Assembly: GCA_903929045.1 (NCBI GenBank)
Contig: CAIYTE010000187.1
Location: 1 to 64,000 of the forward strand
Origin: an uncultured Hyphomicrobiales bacterium
Lineage (GTDB): Bacteria; Pseudomonadota; Alphaproteobacteria; Rhizobiales; Xanthobacteraceae
Length of the DNA: 64,000 nt
Direction of reading: 5' to 3'
Positions 8,139 to 17,142 of the stretch are shown piece by piece. Made by a program: the position numbers and the translations under genes. Positions within the stretch are counted from its first letter, which is position 1. The number at the start of each line of letters is the position of its first letter. The notes under the pieces are model-generated. The model had not been told where the DNA came from. It ran no database searches and was given only the letters and a program-made list of their open reading frames with translations.

Positions 8139-9632
8139 CTATTGGCCGGGGCCGGGCGGCAGCGGCTTCAGCTCGGCGTCCTTCGTCTTTTCAACCCGAA
8201 CATGCACGACGGCGCCGTCATCGGTGTAAACCCGCTGCCATCCCTTGAGACGGTCGAGCAGGCCGATGGCCGGGGTGTCCGGCGTCAGCAGCGTGACGTC
8301 GATGTCGCGGTCGTTCAGCAGCTTGAGAAAGCTGTCGATGTCCTGAAGCGTGACGGCGCGGTCATGCCAAGCGAAGAACTTGCCGCCATAGAGTTCGGTG
8401 CGGCCATCGATGAAGGGCCTGAGCCCGGCTGAGATCAGATAGCCGCCGAAGTCGTAGCTGTTGAGGAGGTGCGACTTGCCGGATGTCTTGATCGCGGCAA
8501 CCGCACTGGCCGGTGTAATGCGCGCATTGGGCCGGTAGTCGATGGCCTGCGCCAGCGCCGCGCTTGCGCCGGTCAGCGCAACGAACAGCACGGCGATGAC
8601 AGGCCACGGCGTTGCGGGGGCGTGCGGCGAAGCTGCGCTATCGCGGCCCAACTGCAACGCCAGCGGCGCGGCGATGATGAGCGGCGCGAGCAGTCCCAGC
8701 ATCTCGGCATTGCGGCCATGCGAGAGCGCCATGTGCAGCAGGCCCAGCAGCATCAGAATGCGAATGGGCGGCAAGGTGAGGCCGCGCAACAGCGCGAAGC
8801 CGATGCCGGCGAGCAGGCACAATTCGAAGCCGTTGAGCGTTGCGAAGTCCTGCGGCCGCCATTCGCCGATCAGCGCCAGCGCTTCGCCGAGGCCGAGAAT
8901 GCGGCTGGTGACGAGAATCGATTCGTAGCCGTAAGGCGTGATGCAGGCCGCGGCCAGCGCGCAGAGCCCGAAGCCCGCCCAGTGCAGGAACACGCGCTTG
9001 CGGTCGGATGGTGCGGCGCGCCACAGCGCTTCGAGCGCCACCGGCGCGATGAAGAAGATGCCGAAGGTGAACCCGCCATGCAGATTGGCCCACAACGTCA
9101 CCAGCGGCAGGGCGGCGAACGGCGCCTTGCGATTGTCGTCGAGCGAGCGGATCAGGAGTGCGATCCAGGTCACCATGATCGGCAGCGCCAGCGCATGCGC
9201 GCGCGCCACCATATGCGGTGAGGCGAGAACAAAACCCGCGAGGCTCAGCACCAGCGCCGGCGTCGGCGCCAGCCGCGTGAGCAGAAACCGTGTCATCAGT
9301 CCTTGCGCCGTCGCGATGCAGCTCGCCGTCAGCACGACGACGCCGGTCCAGCCGGCCACTGCATAGGCTTGCGAGAACAACACCTGCGCCAGCCACTGAC
9401 TGGAGATCCACGGCGCACCGGCCATGGTCGATGAAAACGTATCGACATGGGGCACGGCGCGATGCGTGACGATCCAGTCGCCGAGCGCGATCTGCCAATA
9501 GGTGTCGGGGTCGTTGAGCAGCTTCTGTCCGAGCAGCATCAGCATCGCATAGACGGCGGCGGCCATCAGCCACGGCAGGGCGGCCGGGGTGATCGTGATG
9601 CGATGTGTCTGCGGCAGGGTCTGGTCGGACAT
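8139..9632 (-). CDS. Polytopic membrane protein, GT-C-like, unknown
   Basis: A 497-residue integral membrane protein with about ten hydrophobic helices across residues 20-380 and a soluble C-terminal region of about 110 residues. The first loop carries DPDTYWQIALGDWIVTH, an acidic-loop pattern similar to GT-C glycosyltransferases and PMT/ArnT-like enzymes. The C-terminal part has SYDFGGYLI and FIDGRTELYGG. I infer a lipid-linked sugar transferase fold, but no substrate can be named. The start is ATG at 9632 (MSDQTLPQ); an in-frame start at 9656 is also open. It precedes ecm by 78 nt and is divergent from ccr. Confidence 0.6.
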   Translation of the reverse strand: MSDQTLPQTHRITITPAALPWLMAAAVYAMLMLLGQKLLNDPDTYWQIALGDWIVTHRAVPHVDTFSSTMAGAPWISSQWLAQVLFSQAYAVAGWTGVVVLTASCIATAQGLMTRFLLTRLAPTPALVLSLAGFVLASPHMVARAHALALPIMVTWIALLIRSLDDNRKAPFAALPLVTLWANLHGGFTFGIFFIAPVALEALWRAAPSDRKRVFLHWAGFGLCALAAACITPYGYESILVTSRILGLGEALALIGEWRPQDFATLNGFELCLLAGIGFALLRGLTLPPIRILMLLGLLHMALSHGRNAEMLGLLAPLIIAAPLALQLGRDSAASPHAPATPWPVIAVLFVALTGASAALAQAIDYRPNARITPASAVAAIKTSGKSHLLNSYDFGGYLISAGLRPFIDGRTELYGGKFFAWHDRAVTLQDIDSFLKLLNDRDIDVTLLTPDTPAIGLLDRLKGWQRVYTDDGAVVHVRVEKTKDAELKPLPPGPGQ

Positions 9633-9730
9633 CGGGCCCTCGTTCGAGAGCGCCAAACTAGGCCGGCAGCCTTGTGAAACCCTTAAAAAAGCAGCTTTTT
9701 CCGCCTACTACCCCTGGGTTAACGATCTTA

Positions 9731-9743
9731 TTGCGCTGCAACA
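9731..9743 (+). promoter_or_regulatory. Candidate operator upstream of ccr
   Basis: TTGCGCTGCAACA, with inverted-repeat core TTGC-GCT-GCAA, ends 43 nt before the ccr start. It shares TGCGCTGCA with the sites before ecm and mcd. Confidence 0.5.
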
Positions 9744-9786
9744 TCTATTGCGTCAGACTGACGACAGCGATCAAGGAGGCTGCCCG

Positions 9787-11070
9787 ATGCCGGCTGTTGC
9801 GCAGGTGAGGAGCGTTGCTCCTCATAAGGACCTCTACGACCTCGGTGAGATTCCGCCGCTGGGTCACGTGCCTGAAAAAATGCACGCCTGGGTCATTCGC
9901 CAGGACCGTCACGGGCCCCCGGAAAAATCGATGTTGCTCGAGGTCGTGCCGACCTGGCCGATCGGCGAGGAAGACGTCCTCGTTTTCGTGATGGCTGCGG
10001 GCGTGAACTACAACGGCATCTGGGCCGGCCTGGGTCAGCCGATCACGCCGTTCAATGTTCACAAGCAGCCGTTCCACATTGCCGGCTCCGATGCGTCCGG
10101 CGTCGTCTGGGCGGTCGGCTCGAAAGTGAAGCGCTGGAAGGTCGGCGACGAAGTCATCGTGCATTGTAATCAGGACGACGGCGACGACGAGGACTGCAAC
10201 GGCGGCGATCCGTTGCTGTCGCCCTCGCAGCGCATCTGGGGCTACGAAACGCCGGACGGTTCGTTCGCGCAGTTCTGCCGCGTGCAGTCACGCCAGTTGA
10301 TGCAGAAGCCGGCGCATCTGAGCTGGGAAGAGGCGGCCTGCTACACGCTGACGCTGGCGACCGCCTACCGCATGCTGTTCGGCCATCCGCCGCACACGCT
10401 CAAGCCGGGCGACAACGTTCTGGTCTGGGGCGCCTCCGGCGGCCTCGGCGTGTTCGGCCTGCAACTGGTTGCGGCTTCGGGCGCGAACGCGATAGCCGTG
10501 GTCTCCGATGAATCGAAGATGGAATACGTCTTCAATCTCGGCGCCAAGGGCGCGATCAACCGCAAGGAATTCAACTGCTGGGGCCAGTTGCCGCAGGTCG
10601 GCTCCGCGGAATTCAACGAATGGACCAAGGAAGCCCGCCGTTTCGGCAAGGCGATCTGGGACATCACCGGCAAGCGCGATGTCGACATCGTGTTCGAACA
10701 TCCGGGCGAGGCGACGTTCCCGGTATCGACCATGATCGTCAAGCGCGGCGGCATGGTCGTGTTCTGCGCCGGCACCACCGGCTTCAACATCACGTTCGAC
10801 GCGCGTTATGTCTGGATGCGGCAGAAGCGCATTCAGGGTTCGCACTTCGCGCATCTCAAGCAGGCGTCGCAGGCCAACCGCTTTGTCATCGAGCGGCGCA
10901 TCGATCCGTGCCTGTCGAAGACGTTCCCGTGGATGGAAATTCCGAAGTCGCACACCATGATGTGGAAGAACCAGCATCCGCCGGGCAACATGGCGTGTCT
11001 GGTCAGCGCGCCGCGCCCGGGCTTGAAGAACTTCGAGGACACGCTGGAAGCGGTGGGCGCGGAAGCCTAG
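9787..11070 (+). CDS. ccr: Crotonyl-CoA carboxylase/reductase
   Basis: A 427-residue medium-chain dehydrogenase/reductase. In the family it reductively carboxylates crotonyl-CoA with NADPH and CO2 to ethylmalonyl-CoA, the defining reaction of the ethylmalonyl-CoA pathway. Visible hallmarks are the N-terminal AWVIRQDRHGPP, the family Asn in AGVNYNGIWA, the nucleotide-binding loop VWGASGGLGVFG, and the CO2-site His in FEHPG. ATG at 9787 is chosen because AAGGAGG (9773-9779) lies 7 nt upstream; an open frame upstream to 9589 is an extension into the leader. Its TAG stop shares a CTAG with the stop of the convergent BrkB gene. Confidence 0.96.
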   Translation: MPAVAQVRSVAPHKDLYDLGEIPPLGHVPEKMHAWVIRQDRHGPPEKSMLLEVVPTWPIGEEDVLVFVMAAGVNYNGIWAGLGQPITPFNVHKQPFHIAGSDASGVVWAVGSKVKRWKVGDEVIVHCNQDDGDDEDCNGGDPLLSPSQRIWGYETPDGSFAQFCRVQSRQLMQKPAHLSWEEAACYTLTLATAYRMLFGHPPHTLKPGDNVLVWGASGGLGVFGLQLVAASGANAIAVVSDESKMEYVFNLGAKGAINRKEFNCWGQLPQVGSAEFNEWTKEARRFGKAIWDITGKRDVDIVFEHPGEATFPVSTMIVKRGGMVVFCAGTTGFNITFDARYVWMRQKRIQGSHFAHLKQASQANRFVIERRIDPCLSKTFPWMEIPKSHTMMWKNQHPPGNMACLVSAPRPGLKNFEDTLEAVGAEA

Positions 11071-11981
11071 GGCTTCGCCGGCTCCGGTTTGAACGGATCG
11101 GATTTTGACGTCGATGCCGGCGTGCCTTCAGGCACGCCGCGCCGTTTCTCGAAGTACTTGTTGATTTCCGAATTCAATTCGCCGCCGTAGATGAAGATCG
11201 ACGCGCAGACGTACAGGAAGATCAGCGCGATCATGGCCGACGCCAGCCCCGCATACATCGAGATATAGGCGAAGGCGTAATTGGCGAGATAACGGCCGAA
11301 CGCTGTGCCCGCGACCAGCCACAGCACCAACGTCGCAATGATGCCCGGCGCGATTTCGAAGAACGAGCGCCGGCCCGCCGGCAGCCAAGCGTGCACGATC
11401 AATAATGCGACCACCAGCACGACCACGGCGACGGCGTAGCGCGTGAAGTTGAACAGGCTGCCGAGCGGCTCCAGCGTCGGGAAGAAGGCGACCAGCTTGC
11501 CCCAGATCAGCGGCGCCAGCACGACCAGGAACGAGAAGGCGAGGATCGCCACCGCGGCGACCAGCACATAGGCGATCGACTCAAGCCGCAGCAGCCAGAC
11601 CGAACGCGGTTCCTTCATGTCGTAGGCGCGGTTGAGCCCGATGCGGAGGCTCTCAACACCACTTGAGGCGAAGTACAGCGCAAACAGCACGCCGAAGGTG
11701 AGGACGCCGCTGCGGGTGTCCGTCAGCACGCCGGCCACGTCGAGCGCGATGGGACCTGCGACCTCACGCGGCCAGGCTTCGAGCAGAATGCGGGCGGCTT
11801 CGTCGGCCAGCTGCCGCGAGCCGAAAAAGAAGCCGGCCAAAGCCGTGACAACGATGAGAAACGGGAACATCGCCATGAGCGTCGACAGCGCGATATGGCT
11901 GGCGATGGCCCAGCCGTCGTCGGCGAGGAAATGGCGGAAGGCGTCATACGCAATCCGCAGCGACCTGATCAGAATGCGCAA
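11067..11981 (-). CDS. YihY/BrkB-family inner-membrane protein
   Basis: A 304-residue membrane protein with about six helices. The family pattern is clear: an N-terminal FLADDGWAIASHIALSTLMAMFPFL, a central amphipathic region and a C-terminal FLYVCASIFIYGGELN segment, where the GGELN motif is typical. The family was once called ribonuclease BN, but its role is not settled; some members are linked to serum resistance or export. It is convergent with ccr, the two stop codons overlapping by 3 nt in a CTAG palindrome. Confidence 0.88.
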   Translation of the reverse strand: MRILIRSLRIAYDAFRHFLADDGWAIASHIALSTLMAMFPFLIVVTALAGFFFGSRQLADEAARILLEAWPREVAGPIALDVAGVLTDTRSGVLTFGVLFALYFASSGVESLRIGLNRAYDMKEPRSVWLLRLESIAYVLVAAVAILAFSFLVVLAPLIWGKLVAFFPTLEPLGSLFNFTRYAVAVVVLVVALLIVHAWLPAGRRSFFEIAPGIIATLVLWLVAGTAFGRYLANYAFAYISMYAGLASAMIALIFLYVCASIFIYGGELNSEINKYFEKRRGVPEGTPASTSKSDPFKPEPAKP

Positions 11982-12076
11982 AGCGCTGCCTTTTCCGCTC
12001 GTTCCCGCGCACAGCCGTTCGGCGAACGGCGTTCTTGCAATACGCCCGAAGCGGGGACCCAGATCAATGATTTTTA

Positions 12077-12108
12077 CTGGATTCCCGCCTGCGCGGGAAT
12101 GAGCCGGA
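12077..12108. repeat. Family-B palindromic element (half)
   Basis: CTGGATTCCCGCC-TGC-GCGGGAATGAG, a single hairpin arm of the family-B element, lies in the 132-nt gap between the chemoreceptor stop (12114) and the BrkB start (11981). Confidence 0.7.
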
Positions 12109-12113
12109 CAAAT

Positions 12114-14126
12114 TTACGCGGCCTGTACCTGGGTGAGGAACCGGCGCACTTCAGCCTCCAGTCCCTCGGCTTCGACGGCGACCGCATCGGCCAGGCCCTG
12201 AACATCGGCAGCGGTGCCGCGGGCGTCGGTGGTCACGTCGGCGACGCGGCTCATCGCTTCGGCACCGGTGCGGGCCTCGGTCGAGGCGCTGCTGACGCCT
12301 TCCGCGATCGAAGCGACCGCGTCGTTCTGCTGATCGACGGTGGTCGCCACCATGTTGGCGATGGCCGCCATGTCGGTGATGATGGTGTTGACCTGCGCGA
12401 TGGCCTGCGCCGCGTCGCCCGCCGCCGACTGGATCGAGCCGATCTGCAGCGCGATTTCCTCCGTGGCTTTGGCGGTTTGTCCGGCGAGCGATTTCACTTC
12501 CGCCGCGACGACGGCAAAGCCGCGGCCGGCGTCACCGGCGCGGGCCGCCTCGATGGTGGCGTTGAGCGCCAGAAGATTGGTCTGTCCGGCGATGGATTGA
12601 ATAAGCCCGACGACCTCGCCGATGCGCGTGGCGGCCTGGCCGAGCTGCTGCATGGTGGCGACGGTGCGCTGCGCCTCGGAAACGGCGCGGCCGGCGACGC
12701 TCGTCGACCGTTCCGCCTGCGATGAGATCTCGCCGATCGACGCCGCCAGTTCCTCGATCGAACTCGCCGCCGCCGTGACGTTGTCGGACGCGGCGCTGAC
12801 GCGCTGCTTGGCGGTGTGGGCTTCCGCCGAGACCGTGTCGGCAGTGCGGTTGAGATCGGACGAACTCATTTCGAGTTTCATCGCCGCCGCGCGCAATTTG
12901 CCGAGCACGGTTTCGACCGATTGCTCGAACGTGGCGATGGTCTGCGAAATCGAATCGCTGCGCTCTTCCTTCGCCTGACTGGCCTGCGCCTGCTTTTGCG
13001 CCAGCGCTTCGCGCTCGATCATGGTGTCGCGAAAAACGATGACCGTGCGCGCCATGGCGCCGATTTCGTCGCGGGCCTGGGTCGCCGGAATGCGCGTGCT
13101 GGTATCGCCGGCTGCGAGTTTTTTCATGACGCCGGCCAGTCCATTGAGCGGGCGCGTGATGCTGCGGCCGATCAGCCAGCTCAGGAACAGGCCCAGCAGG
13201 ACCATGACGATGCCGGCGGTGATAATGCCGGTGCGTGTGTGCCGCTGCGACTCTTTCAGGCCGGCGGTCGCTTCCTCCGCGGTCCGCCGCGCCCGGTCGA
13301 TGATTTCGTCGGCGCGCGGCACCATGCGCTGGGTGTCGATATCGATGATGGCGCGCATAGGCTGGATGCGGTCGGCGGCGGCGACCCATTTTTCAAAGGT
13401 AGCGGCGTAGGCCGCCACTTGCTGCTCGAGCTGGGCTTTCATGCCGTGCGTCGCCTCGATGGTGGCAAAGCTTTCGTTGAAGCGCTTGAAGGCGACTGCG
13501 AATTGCTGCCGCGTCAATTCCGTCTGCGTCAGCCTGAATTCGGACTCGTGATGGCGCATGGCGAGAAGCGACATCATCAGCCGGTTGGCGTCGGCTTCCG
13601 CCATCCACGTCATGTTCTCGTTGATGATACGTTCGACCGCGCGGCTGGCATCGAGCAACTGGCGGCGCAGCGCGGCGGTGTCGTCGAATCCGAGCTCTTT
13701 CTGCACGCCAACGAGTTCGTCGAAACTCGTGCGCAGGTCCGCGACATCCTTGCGCAGGTTTGCGATGTTGTCGGCGTGAAGGGCGTCGACCGAGCCGGCG
13801 ACGGCATCGAGGCTGCGCATCGCGACGCCGTGTGCTTGGTCGAAGGCTACCACCAGGTTCTCGTTCGGCGAGGCGGTGAAATCCTTCACGATGATGCGCA
13901 TGGCCGAGACGGATGTCTTGAAGGCGCCGCTGGCGCCCGCCAGCGCGCTCGAACGGCTGGCGGTGGCGAAGGCGGTGGCGACGTCGTTCTCGCCCGCGAC
14001 GTAGGTCAGGCCGTTGGCGAGAAAGCCGATCACCGGAATGAGGGCGAGCAAAATGACGCGCGTCCGCACCGATACGCTGGTGAGCAGACGGCCGAGGCGG
14101 AGCGGCTTTGGAACGGTCAAGCGCAT
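12114..14126 (-). CDS. Methyl-accepting chemotaxis protein
   Basis: A 670-residue chemoreceptor. TM1 spans about residues 23-44 and TM2 about 300-320, enclosing a periplasmic domain of about 250 residues that is mostly helical. A HAMP domain follows ([21 protein letters not shown]). The cytoplasmic signalling domain has the conserved hairpin tip, with [20 protein letters not shown] as the core signature. It ends LTQVQAA without a CheR/CheB-tethering pentapeptide. No chemotaxis genes are nearby. Its start is divergent from mcd, and the shared 214-nt region contains the EMC-type operator. Confidence 0.95.
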   Translation of the reverse strand: MRLTVPKPLRLGRLLTSVSVRTRVILLALIPVIGFLANGLTYVAGENDVATAFATASRSSALAGASGAFKTSVSAMRIIVKDFTASPNENLVVAFDQAHGVAMRSLDAVAGSVDALHADNIANLRKDVADLRTSFDELVGVQKELGFDDTAALRRQLLDASRAVERIINENMTWMAEADANRLMMSLLAMRHHESEFRLTQTELTRQQFAVAFKRFNESFATIEATHGMKAQLEQQVAAYAATFEKWVAAADRIQPMRAIIDIDTQRMVPRADEIIDRARRTAEEATAGLKESQRHTRTGIITAGIVMVLLGLFLSWLIGRSITRPLNGLAGVMKKLAAGDTSTRIPATQARDEIGAMARTVIVFRDTMIEREALAQKQAQASQAKEERSDSISQTIATFEQSVETVLGKLRAAAMKLEMSSSDLNRTADTVSAEAHTAKQRVSAASDNVTAAASSIEELAASIGEISSQAERSTSVAGRAVSEAQRTVATMQQLGQAATRIGEVVGLIQSIAGQTNLLALNATIEAARAGDAGRGFAVVAAEVKSLAGQTAKATEEIALQIGSIQSAAGDAAQAIAQVNTIITDMAAIANMVATTVDQQNDAVASIAEGVSSASTEARTGAEAMSRVADVTTDARGTAADVQGLADAVAVEAEGLEAEVRRFLTQVQAA

Positions 14127-14274
14127 GCGGCCGGTTGGGCGTCGCCGGCATAGCGGCGGTCGCGCGGTGGTATCCGGTTAGCAAAGCGGCAATTGGTTAA
14201 TTTTGTTGGAATTTGACAGCCCGCGGACGTGAAAGCTGACTTCAAATCAGGCAATGATGGCGGGTGGCTTGTTT

Positions 14275-14289
14275 TTGTGCGCTGCACAA
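14275..14289 (+). promoter_or_regulatory. Candidate operator upstream of mcd
   Basis: TTGTGCGCTGCACAA is a perfect 6+3+6 inverted repeat ending 51 nt before the mcd start. It contains TGCGCTGCA, as do the sites before ecm and ccr. It also lies upstream of the divergent chemoreceptor gene. Confidence 0.55.
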
Positions 14290-14340
14290 GTAAAGTTCTC
14301 AGCGCCGCCGGCAACTTTTCCGCTCGTATCCGAGGACCCC

Positions 14341-16017
14341 ATGCCGATCGCCGCTTCCCGCGCCTCCGCTGAACAGGACCTCGTCGAACTCGCCCGCGAA
14401 GCGACCACCGCGCTCGATGCGCTGCTGGCCGATGCGACCGCCAAGGTGCGCGAGAAGGTGGTGGTCGAAGGCCACGTCGTCAGCAAGCTGTTCGATCGCG
14501 AGCAGCGCGCCACGCACGGCCTCGCGTGGCTGTCGACCTACGTGGAGTCGGTGCGGCAACTCACGGCCTACACGCAGCGCATGATCAGCGAGGGTACCTT
14601 CGGCGAAGTCGAAGAGCATCTCGTGCGCATCGGCATCGGCGAATACATCGCGCAGATCATCGGCGGCATTCCGATGAGCCAGGGCGAAGTCGTGCGCCCC
14701 GGCGACCTCGGTTTGACCATGTCGCAGGTCGGTGCCCGCATCAACCGCGCCTGCGAGACGCTGATGGCCAGCGGCAACACGGTGGAGCGCCGGGCGCGGC
14801 TGGTCGAACTCATTCGCCGAGGTTTTCACGCCACGGTCGGCGTCGCTGGTCTCGATGAAACATTGGAATCGATCCGCGAGGAGATGCGTAAATTCTCCGA
14901 CAGCGAAGTCATCGACCGCGCGCAGGGCTGGCACCGCACCAACAGCTACATCCCGCTCGAAGTCATCGGGCAGATGTCCGAACTCGGCGTTTTCGGCCTG
15001 ACCATTCCGGAAGAATTCGGCGGCATGGGACTCGGCAAGGAGTCGATGTGCGTCGTCTCCGAGGAATTGTCGCGCGGCTATATCGGCGTCGGCTCGCTCG
15101 GCACCCGTTCCGAAATCGCCGCCGAACTTATTCTCGGCGGCGGCACGCCGGCGCTGAAGGCCAAATGGCTGCCGAAGCTCTCGTCCGGCGAAGTGCTGCC
15201 GACGGCGGTGTTTACCGAACCGAACACAGGCTCCGATCTGGCGCATCTGAAAACCCGCGCCGTGCGCGAAGGCGACGTCTACAAGGTCTACGGCAACAAG
15301 ACCTGGATCACGCACCCGGTGCGCGCCGATCTGATGACGCTGCTGGTGCGCACCAATCCGAAAGAGCCGGGCCATCGCGGCCTGTCGATGCTGCTCGCAG
15401 AAAAGCCGCGCGGCACCGACGCCAATCCGTTCCCCGCCAAGGGCATGAGCGGCACCGAGATCGAAGTGCTCGGCTATCGCGGCATGAAGGAATACGAGAT
15501 TGCCTTCGACGGTTTCGAGGTGAAAGCGGAGAACCTGCTCGGCGGCGTCGAAGGCCTCGGCTTCAAACAGTTGATGCAGACATTCGAATCCGCCCGCATC
15601 CAGACCGCGGCGCGCGCCATCGGCGTGGCGCAGTCGGCAATGGAACGCGCCATCGAATACGGTCAGAACCGCGTTCAGTTCAGCAAGCCGATCATCGAAT
15701 TCCCGCGCGTGTCGGACAAAATCGCGATGATGGCGGTCGAGATCATGATCGCGCGCCAGCTCACCTATCACGCCGCGCGCGAGAAGGACTCCGGCCGCCG
15801 CTGCGACCTCGAGGCCGGCATGGCGAAGCTGCTCGGCGCTCGCGTCGCCTGGGCCAATGCCGACAACGCGCTGCAGATTCATGGCGGCAACGGCTTCGCG
15901 CTGGAATTTCCGGTGTCGCGCATTCTCTGCGACGCCCGCATCCTCAATATTTTCGAGGGCGCGGCGGAAATCCAGGCGCAGGTCATCGCCCGCCGCCTGC
16001 TCGACGGCACCAATTAG
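14341..16017 (+). CDS. mcd: (2S)-Methylsuccinyl-CoA dehydrogenase
   Basis: A 558-residue acyl-CoA dehydrogenase with an N-terminal extension of about 170 residues before the usual fold. That extension and total length match Mcd, which oxidises methylsuccinyl-CoA to mesaconyl-CoA in the ethylmalonyl-CoA pathway. Conserved acyl-CoA dehydrogenase segments are FGLTIPEEFGG, TEPNTGSDLAHLKTRA (FAD and substrate contacts), QIHGGNGFALEFPVSR and FEGAAEIQAQVIARR at the end. The ATG at 14341 is the family-like start (MPIAASRAS); the frame is open further upstream to 14254 but only through the regulatory region. Presence beside ecm and ccr strengthens the assignment. Confidence 0.9.
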   Translation: MPIAASRASAEQDLVELAREATTALDALLADATAKVREKVVVEGHVVSKLFDREQRATHGLAWLSTYVESVRQLTAYTQRMISEGTFGEVEEHLVRIGIGEYIAQIIGGIPMSQGEVVRPGDLGLTMSQVGARINRACETLMASGNTVERRARLVELIRRGFHATVGVAGLDETLESIREEMRKFSDSEVIDRAQGWHRTNSYIPLEVIGQMSELGVFGLTIPEEFGGMGLGKESMCVVSEELSRGYIGVGSLGTRSEIAAELILGGGTPALKAKWLPKLSSGEVLPTAVFTEPNTGSDLAHLKTRAVREGDVYKVYGNKTWITHPVRADLMTLLVRTNPKEPGHRGLSMLLAEKPRGTDANPFPAKGMSGTEIEVLGYRGMKEYEIAFDGFEVKAENLLGGVEGLGFKQLMQTFESARIQTAARAIGVAQSAMERAIEYGQNRVQFSKPIIEFPRVSDKIAMMAVEIMIARQLTYHAAREKDSGRRCDLEAGMAKLLGARVAWANADNALQIHGGNGFALEFPVSRILCDARILNIFEGAAEIQAQVIARRLLDGTN

Positions 16018-16106
16018 CGCTTAACCATCGCGTGATGGGTTGCGATTGGCACTGGCTCGAAAGCCAGCCGGTGATATGGTCGCGCCGAATCTTCCCTAGG
16101 CCGCGC

Positions 16107-17003
16107 ATGATCCGGAACACCGCCCGCACCGTTTGCCTCGCCGCGCTTTCATTCGCGGCGGCCATGAGCCTTGCGCAGGCGCAGACCCCGCTACAGGGCG
16201 CGTCGCCCGCGCCGCCGACGGTGACGCCGCCGCCGATCACCATGGCCGTGCCCGGTTTCTGGGATCCGCGCCGCCGCCCGGAACGGCCCGACCTGTCGCG
16301 CATCACCGTGATCCGCTTTCTCACCGAGACCGATTACCCGCCGTTCAACTACGCCGGACCGGACGGCGCGCCGGCCGGGTTCAACGTCGATCTGGCGCGC
16401 ATGATCTGCGAAGAGATCAAGGTCCAGTGCACCATCCAGATGCGGCGCTTCGACACGCTCGTCGATGGGCTCAACAACAATGCCGGTGACGCCGTCATCG
16501 CCTCGCTGGCGGCGACGCCCGATATGCGCCGCCGCGTCGACTTCACTGATCCCTATTACCGCACGCCGGCGCGGTTCGTGGCGCGCAAGAACGCCAACAT
16601 CGACGACGTCCGGCCCGAAGCGCTCGAAGGCAAGCGCATTGCCGTCGTCTCCGGCACCGCGCACGAGGCCTATCTCAAGGCGCTGTTTACCGAAGCCGTG
16701 CTCAGCCCGTTTCCGAATGAAGAGGCCGCGCGCGCCGCCTTGAAAAAGGGCGACGTCGATCGGCTGTTCGCCGACGGCGTGTCGCTGGCGTTCTGGCTCA
16801 ACGGCACCGACTCCGCCGGCTGCTGCGAATTCCGCGGCGCGCCGTACACCGAGAGCCGGTTTTTCGGCGAAGGCATCGGCATCGCCACGCGCCGCGGCAA
16901 CGATCTGATGCGGCAGGCGATGAACTGGGCGCTGTTCCGCATCTGGGAGCGCGGGCGCTTCACCGATTTGTGGCTACGCTATTTCCCGATCAGTCCGTTC
17001 TAA
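16107..17003 (+). CDS. Periplasmic solute-binding protein, family 3 type
   Basis: A 298-residue exported protein. A signal peptide (residues 1-25, cleavage after AQA) is followed by a proline-rich linker and then a type II periplasmic binding fold: FLTETDYPPFNYAGPDGAPAGF, a classic amino-acid-type ligand entry segment, and later RVDFTDPYYRTPARFVARK. No ABC permease or ATPase gene is adjacent, so it may work with a distant transporter or a signalling partner. The start is ATG at 16107 by signal-peptide position; the frame runs open far upstream only as a shadow of mcd. It lies 89 nt downstream of mcd. Confidence 0.85.
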   Translation: MIRNTARTVCLAALSFAAAMSLAQAQTPLQGASPAPPTVTPPPITMAVPGFWDPRRRPERPDLSRITVIRFLTETDYPPFNYAGPDGAPAGFNVDLARMICEEIKVQCTIQMRRFDTLVDGLNNNAGDAVIASLAATPDMRRRVDFTDPYYRTPARFVARKNANIDDVRPEALEGKRIAVVSGTAHEAYLKALFTEAVLSPFPNEEAARAALKKGDVDRLFADGVSLAFWLNGTDSAGCCEFRGAPYTESRFFGEGIGIATRRGNDLMRQAMNWALFRIWERGRFTDLWLRYFPISPF

Positions 17004-17005
17004 AC

Positions 17006-17134
17006 GTCATTCCGGGGCGCCACGAAGTGGCGAACCCGGAATCCAGAGCGACAAGCGAGATGCTGGATTCCGGGTCCGGCCCATAGCGCGTCGAAGACTC
17101 GCGTGAACGCGCTTATGGGCCGTCCCGGAATGAC
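17006..17134. repeat. Family-A palindromic element at a convergent junction
   Basis: Left arm GTCATTCCGGGGCGCC...AACCCGGAATCCAG, right arm CTGGATTCCGGGTCC...TCCCGGAATGAC. It starts 2 nt after the binding-protein stop and ends 8 nt before the flavoprotein stop. Confidence 0.85.
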
Positions 17135-17142
17135 AAAGACGA

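Noticed and set aside
9685-9700. AAAAAAGCAGCTTTTT, an inverted repeat 87 nt upstream of ccr
   Set aside because: It is a low-complexity A/T palindrome seen once, with no partner before ecm or mcd. It may be a weak terminator or promoter element but is not supportable.
15048-17003. A 651-codon frame joining an mcd-region segment to the binding protein
   Set aside because: The first part is an out-of-frame shadow of mcd. The binding protein has its own signal peptide and start at 16107.
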